DNA of 64,000 nucleotides from Roseovarius sp. 217 (GCF_000152845.1 NZ_CH902586.1:73601-137600), one strand, 5' to 3'. Positions 9,268 through 20,960 are shown, counted from the stretch's first letter. Translations and numbers: made by a program. The notes: generated by a model from the letters alone, not told the origin.

Positions 9268-10584
9268 ATGGCTTTATTGATGTTTCTGCTGCTGCTAGTG
9301 TTTCTTTTCACTGGAATTCCGGTCGTCTTCGTCTTGTTCGGTGTAACGCTTATTTCAATCGTCTTCGGCGTACTCACTGGCGAGTTTAATCCGCTGCTTT
9401 TGCAGGCTTTGCCGCAACGTATCTACGGAACCATGCAGAATTTCACTCTGCTGGCTATTCCATTTTTCATCTTCATGGGGCTGGTTCTTGAACGCTCCAA
9501 GATCGCGGAACAGCTTCTCAAGACCACGGGCTTGCTTTTTGGACGGTTGAACGGCGGCGTTGCCATTTCTGTCGTTGTGATCGGTGCGCTGCTGGCGACT
9601 AGCACGGGAGTGATCGGGGCCTCGGTGATCGCTATGGGGCTCATCTCCATGCCGATCATGCTTCAATACAAGTACAGCCCGCAACTGGCTTGCGGCGTGA
9701 TAGTGGCCGCCGGCTCCCTAGGACAGATCCTACCCCCGAGCATCGTTCTGATCGTACTGGGCGATCAAATGGGGGTGTCGGTTGTCGACCTTTTCGTAGC
9801 CGCGATCATTCCCGGAATGATGTTGGTGCTGGGCTACATCGTTTTTATCGCAGTTCTCGCCATCGCGCGGCCTGCAACCATGCCGGCAATTCCGCTTGAA
9901 GAACGCCAGAAAACATCAGGGCGCGCATTGGCCAAAGAGGTGACCGTGGCAGTTGTGCCGCCGCTCGCCCTTATCTTGACCGTTCTGGGAAGCATCATCA
10001 CGGGGTTTGCCACGCCAACCGAGGCGGGAGCGATCGGCGCGATCGGGGCCATTCTGTTGTGCTGGCTGAGGGGGCAGTTGGGAATAAAACTTTTGCGCCA
10101 GGCGCTGGATGCCACGGCGCGCTACACGTCGATGGTGCTTCTTATTCTCATCGGCGCAACGGCCTTTGCGCTAGTGTTCCGGGCAATGGGGGGAGACTAT
10201 GTTCTTCAGGATATGCTGACAGGCTTGCCTGGCGGGAAGAATGGCTTTGTGCTGATGTCGCTTCTTACGATCTTTATACTCGGGTTCTTTATCGACTTTT
10301 TTGAGATCGTCTTTATCTCCATTCCAGTTATTCTGCCCGTTGCGGTTGCATTCGACGTTGATCTTCTTTGGTATGGTATTCTTTTTGCGCTTGTCATCCA
10401 GACGTCTTTCTTGACCCCACCTTTTGGCTTTGCCCTCTTCTACCTCCGCGGTGTGGCGCCACCGTCAGTGTCAACGTTGCATATTTACCAAGGGGCAGTG
10501 CCTTTTATTTTGGTTCAGCTTTTGGTCGTGGCCGGAGTCTATTTCTTTCCAGAGATCGCAAGGTGGCTGCCATCTCTAAGGTAG
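9268..10584 (+). CDS. TRAP transporter large permease subunit (DctM-like)
   Basis: This 438-residue, very hydrophobic protein has about 12 membrane segments and covers the family's usual length. Recognisable DctM features include the N-terminal FLFTGIPVVFVLFGV, IPFFIFMGLVLERS, the conserved AAGSLGQILPPSIVLIVLG and LTPPFGFALFYLRGV near the C-terminus. It should form the ion-coupled channel with the small subunit. With the cognate binding protein truncated, transport depends on another binding protein or is lost (inference). The gene follows the small subunit closely on the same strand. Confidence 0.88.
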   Translation: MALLMFLLLLVFLFTGIPVVFVLFGVTLISIVFGVLTGEFNPLLLQALPQRIYGTMQNFTLLAIPFFIFMGLVLERSKIAEQLLKTTGLLFGRLNGGVAISVVVIGALLATSTGVIGASVIAMGLISMPIMLQYKYSPQLACGVIVAAGSLGQILPPSIVLIVLGDQMGVSVVDLFVAAIIPGMMLVLGYIVFIAVLAIARPATMPAIPLEERQKTSGRALAKEVTVAVVPPLALILTVLGSIITGFATPTEAGAIGAIGAILLCWLRGQLGIKLLRQALDATARYTSMVLLILIGATAFALVFRAMGGDYVLQDMLTGLPGGKNGFVLMSLLTIFILGFFIDFFEIVFISIPVILPVAVAFDVDLLWYGILFALVIQTSFLTPPFGFALFYLRGVAPPSVSTLHIYQGAVPFILVQLLVVAGVYFFPEIARWLPSLR

Positions 10585-10785
10585 GCACACCGCTCGTTCG
10601 GCGCGAAGGAGAGTAGAGTCCCTAGTACTTGACTGTCCCGAAGTTGTAGTCTTGTCACTTGCAAGGGGTTACAGTTTCATATGGTGTAGGGCAATTTCAC
10701 CCTCGCAAAAAACTGCTTATCACACACCACAGATTGACCTGACAGTGTATCACCAAACTTGAAAAATAATCTTAGGAGTTGCCTG

Positions 10786-11472
10786 TTGCGGAAAAATGAC
10801 TTGGATTCTTCAGTCGGCGCCATCTCAAAAACGGGAAAACGCCGAAAGAGTTCGCGAGACGAGAAAAGTCAGGCTTTGCGTAAAGCCCTGTTCGATGCGG
10901 CTGTGAAAGTTGTTGGCACGTTTGGCTATGCAAAGTCAAAAATTTCGGCTGTGGCCGACGAGGCAAATGTCGCTCAAGGGACTTTCTACAACTATTTCGA
11001 GTCTCGTGAGGCGCTGTTTGACGAATTACTTCCGGCGCTCGGGGAAGAGCTGTTGAATTACATCAGCGCGCAGACAGCAGACGCGGAAAACTTCGCTGAC
11101 AGGGAAATAAAGAGCTTTCGCGCCTTTTTCAGTTTCCTGAAAATCCGCCCCGAGTTCTACCGCATCCTGTACGAGGCTGAAGTTTTCGCGCCAGAGGCCT
11201 ATCAACGCCATATGGACCGAGTAGCAAACGGGTATGTACGAACCCTAAAAAGGGCTGCGGCGCATGGTGAACTGCGCGAGGCGGACACCGAGTCGCTTGA
11301 GGCGCTGTCATATATTCTCATGGGGGCGCGGCATTACCTATGCATGCGCTATGCCCGGGCGGAAAACGAAATGCTGGACCTGCCGGATTGGGTGCTGAAC
11401 GTCTATGTGGATCGTGTAGTCAATGGCATCTACATCAGGCCAAGGGCTGACGGCGAAAAGCCCGCTTCCTGA
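10786..11472 (+). CDS. TetR/AcrR-family transcriptional regulator
   Basis: This 228-residue protein has an N-terminal helix-turn-helix (KISAVADEANVAQGTFYNYF) typical of TetR repressors and an all-helical ligand domain. I chose TTG 10786 because AGGAG lies 7 nt upstream; a TTG at 10759 would add nine residues without such a site. It differs clearly in sequence from the three TetR domains at 23-30 kb, so it probably reads another operator. It lies between the TRAP genes and an acyl-CoA ligase on the same strand and may regulate this accessory block. About 200 bp of non-coding sequence precede it; I could not define an operator there. Confidence 0.85.
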   Translation: MRKNDLDSSVGAISKTGKRRKSSRDEKSQALRKALFDAAVKVVGTFGYAKSKISAVADEANVAQGTFYNYFESREALFDELLPALGEELLNYISAQTADAENFADREIKSFRAFFSFLKIRPEFYRILYEAEVFAPEAYQRHMDRVANGYVRTLKRAAAHGELREADTESLEALSYILMGARHYLCMRYARAENEMLDLPDWVLNVYVDRVVNGIYIRPRADGEKPAS

Positions 11473-11800
11473 GCCCCGAGATGGGTGAGGAAAGCAGTTG
11501 AAACGCGGTCGGGGTATATCCATGCATAATTGTATGCTTCGGAAAGTTTATCATTTTATATTAATCAGTTATGGATAGAATATCAACAATATGAATCGTG
11601 ACTCGAAGTTCATTTTTCTTGACTGACATTGAGGGCTCGCTTACAATTCAAGATGTAGTCAGCCGCAGACCTCGCATGGGCACTCAGGCTTTCAATGGTT
11701 TCCAAGGGGAACACGGGCGGAAGCCTTGGATCTACCCGCGATTGAAAACAACCTTTCAATTGCCACGTGTTAGAAGAAAACCACACTAAGAGTCAGAAAT
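11473..11800. other. A/T-rich intergenic region, likely promoter of the ligase-crotonase-SDR operon
   Basis: These 328 bp between the TetR gene and the CoA ligase hold no supported gene. The middle (about 11520-11620) is strongly A/T-rich. The string gttaga at about 11768 resembles half of the operator seen elsewhere but has no partner arm. Promoter content is likely but not located. Confidence 0.4.
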
Positions 11801-13429
11801 ATGGATTGGACGACAGTGACTATCGGCAGAACACTTCGGATCGCGGCGGGCAATTCTCCGAACAAGACCGCTGTTGTCGATCCTTACGAACGCATCAGCT
11901 TTGCAGAACTGGACCGGCGGGTGGACAAGTTGGCCACAAGCCTGAAGCGGCTTGGAACGAACCGCGGCGATCACGTGGCCCTTTGGATGACCAACTGTAC
12001 GACTTGGATCGTCACGTGGTACGCTTGCGCACGTATCGGTGCGGTCTTGGTTCCCATCAACACGCGATACAAGACCGAAGAAGCGCGCTATATTCTGAAA
12101 CAGTCTGAATCCTCTGTTTTGGTCATGATGGACCGTTTCTGGGGCATCGACTACACGGATATGGTCGAGCAAATGATGCCGAGAATCAAGGATATGGATC
12201 CTCGGCGCCTATCCTCTGAAGAGTTGCCCGATCTTTCCGCCGTAATTCGTTGGGGGAGCGAAGAAAAAGACGGTTTTTTATCTCTTGACGGGCTTATGAA
12301 CGAGGCTGGGGACGTGCTCTCCATAGACCATGCTGTCGATACGGATGATCCCACGATCGTGGTCTATACATCAGGCACTACGGGCGCCCCGAAAGGTGCA
12401 GTTCACAGTCACATTGTTCTGAGGAATTCCAATAACATTGCAAACGCCCTTCACATTGAGAATGACGACATCGTGCTCGGTCATATGCCATTTTATCACG
12501 TCGCCGGAGCTTTTGCCGCAGCTTTGACCGCATTGTCGCGGGAATGTACGTTGGTCGCCGTACCACATTGGAAACCCAAAGAGGTACTTGAACTGATAGA
12601 CAAAGAGGCCGTGACCATCATGGCAGGAATTCCAACCCACTACATAGATTTGGTAGAGGCGGTCAAACAAGGCGGGCCACGCCCAAGCACGCTCAAGACT
12701 GGCTGGATCGGCGGCGCGGCCGTGACGCCTGACGTTGCCGCCACAGCGATTAACGAACTCAACATGCAAACGCTGCAAGTAGTCTACGGGATGACTGAAA
12801 CGACATCGTCTACGACTCTCAGTCGTTTTGAAGACCATATAGATATAGTCTGTGACAATCGCGGCGTCCCCATAGGGGATTTTGAAGTCGCCGTTTTTTC
12901 GGAGGACGATGTAAAACTGCCCGTGGGCCAAGTTGGCGAGGTGCGCGTGCGGGGGCATTTGGTTATGCAGGGATATTACAAAAACCCCGAAGCAACGGCG
13001 AAGGTCATTACCCCCGACGGCTGGTTTAAGACCGGGGATCTGGGCGTGCTCGACGAGGTTGGGTATCTCAAGATCACCGGACGCAAGGCCGAAATGTTCA
13101 TCGTGGGCGGGTCCAACACTTATCCCGCTGAGATCGAGAAAATGCTTCAGGCACATGATGCTATTAAGCAGGCTGTCGTTGTGGGCGTGCCGGACCGCAG
13201 GCTTGGTGAAGTCGGATATGCATTTATTCAGCGAGAGGCCGGAATGACACTGACCGAGCCTGAGTTGCTGGAATATTGCCGCAGCGCGATGGCGGACTAC
13301 AAAGTCCCGCGCTTTTTCGAATTCGTGGATGAATTTTCCAAGACCACGACAGGAAAGCTGCAGCGCAGCGAATTGGTGGCGCGCGCCGTGTCCATGTCTC
13401 AACAAAACGCAGCGGACGGTCCGGCGTAA
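11801..13429 (+). CDS. AMP-forming acyl-CoA ligase (ANL superfamily)
   Basis: This 542-residue enzyme predicts ATP-dependent activation of a carboxylic acid to its CoA thioester. It shows the P-loop YTSGTTGAPKG (about 189-199), the adenylate-binding YGMTETTSS, the hinge KTGDLG and the C-terminal catalytic Lys in TTTGKLQRSEL. The length matches medium/long-chain acyl-CoA ligases. It is the first gene of a three-gene set with a crotonase and an SDR (ATGA overlap between those two), so together they could begin beta-oxidation of an acid made by the upstream monooxygenase (inference). Substrate specificity cannot be read. Confidence 0.88.
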   Translation: MDWTTVTIGRTLRIAAGNSPNKTAVVDPYERISFAELDRRVDKLATSLKRLGTNRGDHVALWMTNCTTWIVTWYACARIGAVLVPINTRYKTEEARYILKQSESSVLVMMDRFWGIDYTDMVEQMMPRIKDMDPRRLSSEELPDLSAVIRWGSEEKDGFLSLDGLMNEAGDVLSIDHAVDTDDPTIVVYTSGTTGAPKGAVHSHIVLRNSNNIANALHIENDDIVLGHMPFYHVAGAFAAALTALSRECTLVAVPHWKPKEVLELIDKEAVTIMAGIPTHYIDLVEAVKQGGPRPSTLKTGWIGGAAVTPDVAATAINELNMQTLQVVYGMTETTSSTTLSRFEDHIDIVCDNRGVPIGDFEVAVFSEDDVKLPVGQVGEVRVRGHLVMQGYYKNPEATAKVITPDGWFKTGDLGVLDEVGYLKITGRKAEMFIVGGSNTYPAEIEKMLQAHDAIKQAVVVGVPDRRLGEVGYAFIQREAGMTLTEPELLEYCRSAMADYKVPRFFEFVDEFSKTTTGKLQRSELVARAVSMSQQNAADGPA

Positions 13430-13457
13430 GTCGCTGCGGATAATTCGGAAAAGTCTC

Positions 13458-14249
13458 ATGCCCATAATCGTTTCAACGCTTAACGGCGGAATAGCATCCG
13501 TCAAGATTTCAAACATTGCGCGTCGGAACGCGCTTGATCAGGACATGTTTGAGTGCCTGGCGGCTCTCTGGCCCCAGTTGGCCGCAGATGCATCTGTCAA
13601 GGTTGTCCTTTTGCAAGGAGACGGGTCTGAATTCTTCTGCTCGGGAGCCGATCTTTCTGCGGATCTCGAGAGCTTGGACAGTATAGACGAGCTGGTAGGC
13701 CGTGCGCTTTTGAAGACGCAATTCTTTCCCAAACCGATCGTGGCGGCGATCCAGGGAGGATGCGTTGCAGGGGGACTTGAACTGGCAATGGCGGCGGACA
13801 TACGAATCGCCGCCAACGATGCAAAGATAGGTTTTCCCGAAGTGTGCTGGGGAATCGTACCTTCCGGTGGTGCCGCGATGAAGCTTGCCGACCAGATCGG
13901 GCAGACGTTTGCACTGGACCTGCTTTTGACGGGGCGGATCATCTCTGGCGCCGAAGCAGAGAAAATTGCGCTGGTTACATGTGCATGCCCTCACGATAGG
14001 GTTCTGGCGCTGGCGCTTGAGCGCGCGCAGAAAATAGCCACCAACAGCTCCATGGCCGTTCAGGCTACAAAGGAATGTGCACTGGGTCACCGGATGCGGC
14101 AGTACAGCTTCCTTGAGGTACAAGAGCGCTCCGTTGTCGCAAGAGTCAGAGCAAGCGGCGATTTCAAAGAGGGAAAAGCCGCTTTTCTGGAGAAACGCCT
14201 TCCGGATTTTGATAACAGCCGAAAACTCCAGGGCCTGAACCAAAAATGA
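13458..14249 (+). CDS. Enoyl-CoA hydratase/isomerase (crotonase) family protein
   Basis: This protein has 263 residues from ATG 13458, 29 bp after the ligase. The oxyanion-hole segment (FFCSGADLS) is present. Both glutamates that act in true enoyl-CoA hydratases are found in GGLELAMA and in IGFPEVCWG, so hydratase activity is plausible. The stop overlaps the start of the next SDR gene (ATGA at 14246-14249), indicating translational coupling. It would hydrate the 2-enoyl-CoA formed from the acid activated by the upstream ligase. Confidence 0.85.
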   Translation: MPIIVSTLNGGIASVKISNIARRNALDQDMFECLAALWPQLAADASVKVVLLQGDGSEFFCSGADLSADLESLDSIDELVGRALLKTQFFPKPIVAAIQGGCVAGGLELAMAADIRIAANDAKIGFPEVCWGIVPSGGAAMKLADQIGQTFALDLLLTGRIISGAEAEKIALVTCACPHDRVLALALERAQKIATNSSMAVQATKECALGHRMRQYSFLEVQERSVVARVRASGDFKEGKAAFLEKRLPDFDNSRKLQGLNQK

Positions 14250-15049
14250 CCAAAGAAATCGAGAATGTCACGTTTCTGAATAAAATCGCGGTAGTCACTG
14301 GCGGTGCCAGCGGTATCGGTAAGTCCTGCGCCCGGCGACTTGTGGAGCGCGGCGCTACCGTGGTCATATGCGATCGCGACGCAGAGTCCAGCATGGAAGT
14401 GGCAACAAAGCATTGCTGTATATCAATTCCACTTGATGTTGGTGATCCAGCCGCGATCGAAGCGGTGAGCGACAGGATCGAAACCGAGATCGGTCCGGTG
14501 GACTTTCTCATTACAAGTGCCGGGATAATCCAATCGACTCCCGAATCTCCAGAAAACATTGGCATTGAAGAATGGGATGCGATTGTCGATATCAATTTGC
14601 GCGGCACTTACCTTTGCTGCACGAATTTCGCGAAACACATGTGCAAGCGCGGTTCGGGGTCAATCATCACAATCGCCTCGGTGATGGGCATGAGATCGGG
14701 TCCGTTTCACGCTTATGGGCCCGCTAAGGCCGGTGTCGTGCATATGGCGAAGACATTGTCCGCCGAATGGGGGCGCAGCGGTGTGCGTGTCAATACCATC
14801 TCGCCCGGTTACGTTTTAACACCTGTCCTGCAGAGCGCCATCGACGCCGGATTGCGCGATATTTCTGTCATGGAGGAAAGCTCAGCCCTTGGACGCATGG
14901 TTGACCCCGATGAAATCGCTGAGGCGGCCTGTTTTCTTTTGTCGGATGCGGCGTCCGCCATTACTGGGATCAATCTGCCTGTCGACAACGGGTGGCTGAG
15001 CGCTGTGAACTGGCATACTTATGGGGGTGTGCGCCAAACTGGCCGCTGA
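14246..15049 (+). CDS. Short-chain dehydrogenase/reductase
   Basis: This 267-residue classical SDR has the cofactor motif TGGASGIG (about 18-25), TSAG in place of NNAG, and the catalytic pair in YGPAK. It starts inside the stop of the crotonase gene. A role as 3-hydroxyacyl-CoA or alcohol dehydrogenase in the same operon is likely. The last residues (GGVRQTGR) lie where the left end of the IS30-family element appears to begin (about 15024-15050), so the IS may supply the stop codon; little of the protein would be lost. Confidence 0.85.
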   Translation: MTKEIENVTFLNKIAVVTGGASGIGKSCARRLVERGATVVICDRDAESSMEVATKHCCISIPLDVGDPAAIEAVSDRIETEIGPVDFLITSAGIIQSTPESPENIGIEEWDAIVDINLRGTYLCCTNFAKHMCKRGSGSIITIASVMGMRSGPFHAYGPAKAGVVHMAKTLSAEWGRSGVRVNTISPGYVLTPVLQSAIDAGLRDISVMEESSALGRMVDPDEIAEAACFLLSDAASAITGINLPVDNGWLSAVNWHTYGGVRQTGR

Positions 15050-16087
15050 AATGGTCGACCTTCGAAGCAGTTGAGAAACCTGGTACACTCTCGGCAGGAC
15101 ATCGGCGGTAGTGTTGGTCCTGAATGCTTCCGTCGGTGTGCGCCAACCAAGACACTTTCTTGGGGTGCCGTTGAGGCGGTCGCAAATCGCCTTCATATTG
15201 CGATTTGAGAGCGCCGCGAGTTGGGTGTCACGGGGCAGGTATCGTCTTGCGCGTTTGTTAAGGTTCTCGACCGAGCCCTTTTGCCAGGGTGCTTGTGGGT
15301 CACAGAACCAGCTGTCAGTGCCGATGCCCGACTTGAGCTTCCGCCACTCCCTGAACTCGAAACCACGGTCGAAGGTGATCGATTTGCGGGCCGGCTGGGG
15401 TAGGGGTTCCATCACATCCATTAGCTTGCGCATGAAGTGGGTGGAGCTGCGATCATTGTTGCGGAACAATACGGCGAACCTCGTCTTGCGCTCGACAATG
15501 GAAGCAACATTCATGTTGCCTTGGGCGCGCTCAAAAATCATCAGATCGCCTTCCCAGTCGCCAAATATCTCGCGCGCGTCCACGTGCTCGGGGCGCTGAT
15601 GAATGGACCGATCTGGCGGAAATACCTGTCCCCTAGGGCGTCTAGCATACCGGGGCCGCCGTTTCTTGCGGCGACTTGGAAGGTATCTGGCGAGTTGTTC
15701 CGATTGCCCTTCAGCGCTGTAAACATGGGTGTAGATAGTTTCATGGCTTACGCGAATGGTATGTCCTTCAAATGCAAGCCGACCGGCAATCTGCTCGGGT
15801 GACCAGCCTTCTTTCAACTGAGTGATGACGGCCTTCCGAAGCTTGGGGAGACGGATCAGTTTCCGCCGCCGCGCACGCCGGGCTTCTGCTTTCCGCTGTG
15901 CAATTACACCATAGTAGCCACTGAGATTCGACAGTTCACCATCGGTGCAAAAGTTCCTCTTGATGTCGCGATAGATTGTTGAGCGGTGTCTCCCAAGCTC
16001 AGCGGCAATTTTTCTGATCGAAAATTTTGCATTGAGCATGTCCTCGATTACACGTCTCTCACGCAAATCCAGCTCTGTGTGGGCCAT
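14882..16087 (-). CDS. IS30-family transposase, reading through its element end
   Basis: The N-terminal helix-turn-helix (FSIRKIAAELGRHRSTIYRD) and the DDE core (FGDWEGDLMIFERAQGN, SITFDRGFEFREW, PWQKGSVENLNKRARRYLP) identify an IS30 transposase. The start at 16087 has AGGAG 7 nt upstream. The match covers about 345 residues; the frame then has no stop at the element's left end and continues antisense into the SDR gene to 14882. The native stop is therefore missing or lay just outside. The catalytic core looks intact, and activity is possible but uncertain. Confidence 0.75.
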   Translation of the reverse strand: MAHTELDLRERRVIEDMLNAKFSIRKIAAELGRHRSTIYRDIKRNFCTDGELSNLSGYYGVIAQRKAEARRARRRKLIRLPKLRKAVITQLKEGWSPEQIAGRLAFEGHTIRVSHETIYTHVYSAEGQSEQLARYLPSRRKKRRPRYARRPRGQVFPPDRSIHQRPEHVDAREIFGDWEGDLMIFERAQGNMNVASIVERKTRFAVLFRNNDRSSTHFMRKLMDVMEPLPQPARKSITFDRGFEFREWRKLKSGIGTDSWFCDPQAPWQKGSVENLNKRARRYLPRDTQLAALSNRNMKAICDRLNGTPRKCLGWRTPTEAFRTNTTADVLPRVYQVSQLLRRSTISAASLAHTPISMPVHSAQPPVVDRQIDPSNGGRRIRQKKTGRLSDFIGVNHASKG

Positions 16088-16150
16088 CTTCATTCTCCTT
16101 GCTTTCCAACAAGATAGAGGATTTGTCGCAACCCAGTTTAGAATGTGCCC
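15024..16150 (-). mobile_element. IS30-family element, approximate limits
   Basis: The transposase gene is flanked by weakly matching inverted ends. The left end near 15024-15052 reads gcgccaaactggccgctgaa, and the right end near 16126-16150 holds cagtttagaatgtgccc; they share ccagttt plus scattered positions. No target duplication could be assigned. Limits are estimates good to about 25 bp. Confidence 0.55.
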
Positions 16151-16185
16151 GTTGTACAACCTGTTGTCGTATAATGATAGTTATG

Positions 16186-17019
16186 TTAAGTGGCTTTCCA
16201 AATCCCTTCGTCCTGAATCACCCGCGATTCTGAAAGAAGCTTCTCCAGATGCGCCGCAACGTTCCGTTCGGCGGCCAATGCAATATGCGGGTCGGACTTC
16301 CTGTAGACCGAAGTGGCAATATTCTGGAGCGAATCGGAGGTATTCGAGAGGTGCGCGAGAATTTCTGCCTCCCGACGCATTCGATTGGCGAGCAACCGTT
16401 GGGCGTAAGGTCTCAGGTCGCGGAGTTCGGGTCCGTGCCCCGGCAGGCAGATCTTATCGTCGCGCTCAATGAGCCGCTGAAGCTGGGCGCAGTAATCGCG
16501 CATGTTGCCGTCAGGGGGGCTGACGATCGAACTGTTCCAACTCATCACGTGGTCGCCCGTGAAAAGCACTCCATCCGGCCTCGCGAAGCAGAGGTGATCG
16601 CTCGCATGACCAGGTGTGTGCAGGACAGTGAGACCAGCGACCACCTGTCCGTCTTCCAAGAACCCGTCAGGTTCAAACGCATCGTCAGGAAATGCCCGCG
16701 AAACATAAACCGGCAAACCTGTGCGTTCGCGCAATGCCGGCACGGCCCCGAAATGATCGGAATGGTGATGTGTCAGGAGAATTCCGGCTGGGTTGGCTCC
16801 CAAATTCTCGACGATTGCTTCGAAATGTGCACTGTCTTCTGCTGGACCGGGGTCGATAATGAACCGACCGTCAGGAGTATCAATGATATAGCTATTCGTC
16901 CCGTGATAGGTCATCTTCCCGGGATTGTTCGCAACGATCCTTAGGATTCCCTCGGCCACCTCTACGCCATGCGCACGAGGAGGGTCAGGCTCAGAGTAAA
17001 ACATGTTGTTTCTTGTCAT
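16186..17019 (-). CDS. Metallo-beta-lactamase-fold hydrolase
   Basis: This 277-residue protein has the zinc-binding signature HHHSDHFG (about 104-111), a second His in VLHTPGHASDHLCF, the bridging Asp in LFTGDHVM and the late His in CLPGHGPE. The layout resembles the LACTB2/glyoxalase-II-like branch, which acts on thioesters, nucleic acids or other esters; the substrate is unknown. It is transcribed away from the accessory block. Its stop codon lies just beyond the right end of the IS30-family element, so the IS landed between two converging genes. A thioester hydrolase role would fit the acyl-CoA context (inference). Confidence 0.85.
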   Translation of the reverse strand: MTRNNMFYSEPDPPRAHGVEVAEGILRIVANNPGKMTYHGTNSYIIDTPDGRFIIDPGPAEDSAHFEAIVENLGANPAGILLTHHHSDHFGAVPALRERTGLPVYVSRAFPDDAFEPDGFLEDGQVVAGLTVLHTPGHASDHLCFARPDGVLFTGDHVMSWNSSIVSPPDGNMRDYCAQLQRLIERDDKICLPGHGPELRDLRPYAQRLLANRMRREAEILAHLSNTSDSLQNIATSVYRKSDPHIALAAERNVAAHLEKLLSESRVIQDEGIWKAT

Positions 17020-17158
17020 TCTTTACGACCATGTATTGACTGCGAACAATCCGGATCATGCAGCTCCGCCTCTTGCTCTTGCATAGATTCGGAATCCTCA
17101 GGCTGGTTTCCAGCGTCGGTCAAACCCGGCACTGGAACAAAGCAACGAAGCCCAGCGT

Positions 17159-17725
17159 TCAAACACGGCCCCGATTGTGGAACCCTGTATACAGCACCAC
17201 AGCAATTGCCGCCTTGGCCAGATCTCCAAGCAGGAACGGGTAAAGCCCGACGTTCAGCAATTTTTCTCCATAGCCGACAAAGCCGCCCAACCATAACAGC
17301 CCTGCGCAATACATAAGTGCAGAACCGAAAAGTACAGCGACAGTTGCTCTGAATGCAGGCTGAAACCCTCTCAACTTTTGAACCATCCATCCGGCGGCAG
17401 CCGCTGCGAATGCGAACCCAATCAAGTATCCGCCTGTGGGGCCGGCAATATAGACCAATCCGGCCGGCGCGGGAGGCGTGCCAGCGAAAACCGGAAGGCC
17501 AAGCGCGCCTTCCAGAAGGTAGATTACTACAACAAGACCACCGCGAACCGGACCCAGAAAAAGTCCAAGGCCCAGGACTGCTAGGGATTGGGTCGACATC
17601 GGAACCGGGTAGAAAGGCACCAAGATTTTCGCGGAGAGTGTCAGAAGAATGGTGCCGATGAGTATAGTTGCGAACTCTCGGGACAGACTTGCGATCGGTT
17701 GGCGTTGAGTGGATTCCAAATTCAT
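17159..17725 (-). CDS. bioY: Biotin transporter BioY
   Basis: This 188-residue membrane protein has about six hydrophobic segments and the BioY hallmarks YPVPMSTQSLAVLGLGLFLG near residue 40 and AGPTGGYLIGFAFAA (about 98-112). It is the substrate-binding S component of ECF-type biotin uptake, or a solitary transporter in many proteobacteria. The start ATG 17725 is preceded by AAGGAC. No ATPase (BioM) or T component (BioN) gene is adjacent. It lies downstream of, and in the same direction as, an operon encoding a biotin-dependent carboxylase, a sensible supply link. No BioR-type box was found upstream. Confidence 0.88.
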   Translation of the reverse strand: MNLESTQRQPIASLSREFATILIGTILLTLSAKILVPFYPVPMSTQSLAVLGLGLFLGPVRGGLVVVIYLLEGALGLPVFAGTPPAPAGLVYIAGPTGGYLIGFAFAAAAAGWMVQKLRGFQPAFRATVAVLFGSALMYCAGLLWLGGFVGYGEKLLNVGLYPFLLGDLAKAAIAVVLYTGFHNRGRV

Positions 17726-17778
17726 GTCGTTAGTCCTTGTGTCAGCTGGTCGTTGATATGGTTTTTGTAATGGTGAGG

Positions 17779-18941
17779 TCACATCCGCTTGGCGACCTCT
17801 TCGAGCATGACCTCGGTGGCACCGCCGCCGATGGCCTGGACACGGGCATCGCGCGACATGCGTTCCACGGGTGTTTCCCGCATATAGCCCATACCGCCAT
17901 GGAACTGGACACAGTCGTAAAGCACGCTGTTCACCAGCTCGCCGCAATAGGCCTTGACCATCGATACTTCCTTGACGCAATCGCGGCCCGCGGCATCCAG
18001 TGACGCGGCGTGATAGATAAGCTGGCGTCCCGCCTCGATCCGGGTCTGGCAATCGGCCAGCCGCTGGCGCACCGTTTGCTTGTCCCACAGCACACCACCG
18101 AAAGCCTTGCGCTGCTTGACATAATCCACAGTCATTTCCAGTGCGGACTGCGCCTCGGCGCAGGCCATGGCGCCCAGCACGATCCGTTCGTTCTGGAAGT
18201 TCTTCATCACCGAATAAAAGCCCCGGTTGACCTCACCCAGCACGTTCTCTGCCGGGATGCGCACATCCTCGAAAATCAACTCGGCGGTGTCCGAGCACAG
18301 CCAGCCGGTCTTGTTCAAGGCCCGGCCGACCGAGAATCCGGGCGTGCCCTTTTCAACCGCGAACATGGTGATCCCGCGCGATCCCTTGGCGTCCGGGTCG
18401 GTCTTGGCGCCAACGAAATAGATGTCGCCATGCACGCCGTTGGTGATGAACATCTTGGTGCCGTTGATCACCCAGTCCGATCCGTCCTGCACCGCGCGCG
18501 TGCGCATCCCCGCCACGTCAGACCCGGCGCCGGGTTCGGTCACGGCCACCGCAGCGATCTTTTCGCCCGAGGTGATCGACGGCATCCAGCGCGCCTTCTG
18601 TTCGGGTGAGCCGGCGTTTTCAAGATGCGGCGAGGCCATGTCGGTATGCACCAGAACCGTGGCCGAAAACCCGCCGAAGGTGGAACGCCCCACTTCCTCG
18701 GCCAGCACGACGCTGGACATCACATTCAGCCCTGAGCCGCCATATTGCTCGTCATAGCGCATGCCCAGCACGCCCAGATCGCCCATCCGGCGCAGCACGT
18801 CGCGCGGCACCATGCCGTCTTTTTCCCAAGGCTCGGCCTTGGCCGTCACTTCGGTTTCGATGAACCGGCGCAGCTGCGCGCGGATCATGTTCAGGTCTTC
18901 ACTGAACGGGCCTGTGGCCGCATCAGTCATGCCATGCTTGG

Positions 18942-18945
<4 letters not shown>
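17779..18945 (-). CDS. Acyl-CoA dehydrogenase
   Basis: This 388-residue flavoenzyme oxidises an acyl-CoA to the 2-enoyl-CoA and passes electrons to ETF. Family signatures are VTEPGAGSDVAGM (substrate/FAD loop) and, near the C-terminus, FHGGMGYMRETPVERMSRDA. The latter carries a Glu (about residue 357) at the usual catalytic-base position. The start overlaps the stop of the upstream biotin carboxylase gene by 4 bp, so it is the last gene of the carboxylase operon. In liu and atu clusters the equivalent enzymes are isovaleryl-CoA or citronellyl-CoA dehydrogenases; which applies here is not decidable. Confidence 0.88.

Positions 18946-20944
<1,999 letters not shown>

Positions 20945-20960
<16 letters not shown>

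Noticed and set aside
11763..11773. Half-site gttaga near the acyl-CoA ligase start as another operator copy
   Set aside because: The opposite arm is not present at the right spacing, and this block has its own unrelated TetR gene.
17726..17778. Biotin riboswitch or BioR box upstream of bioY
   Set aside because: The short gap has no TTATxxATAA-like palindrome and no room for a structured leader.
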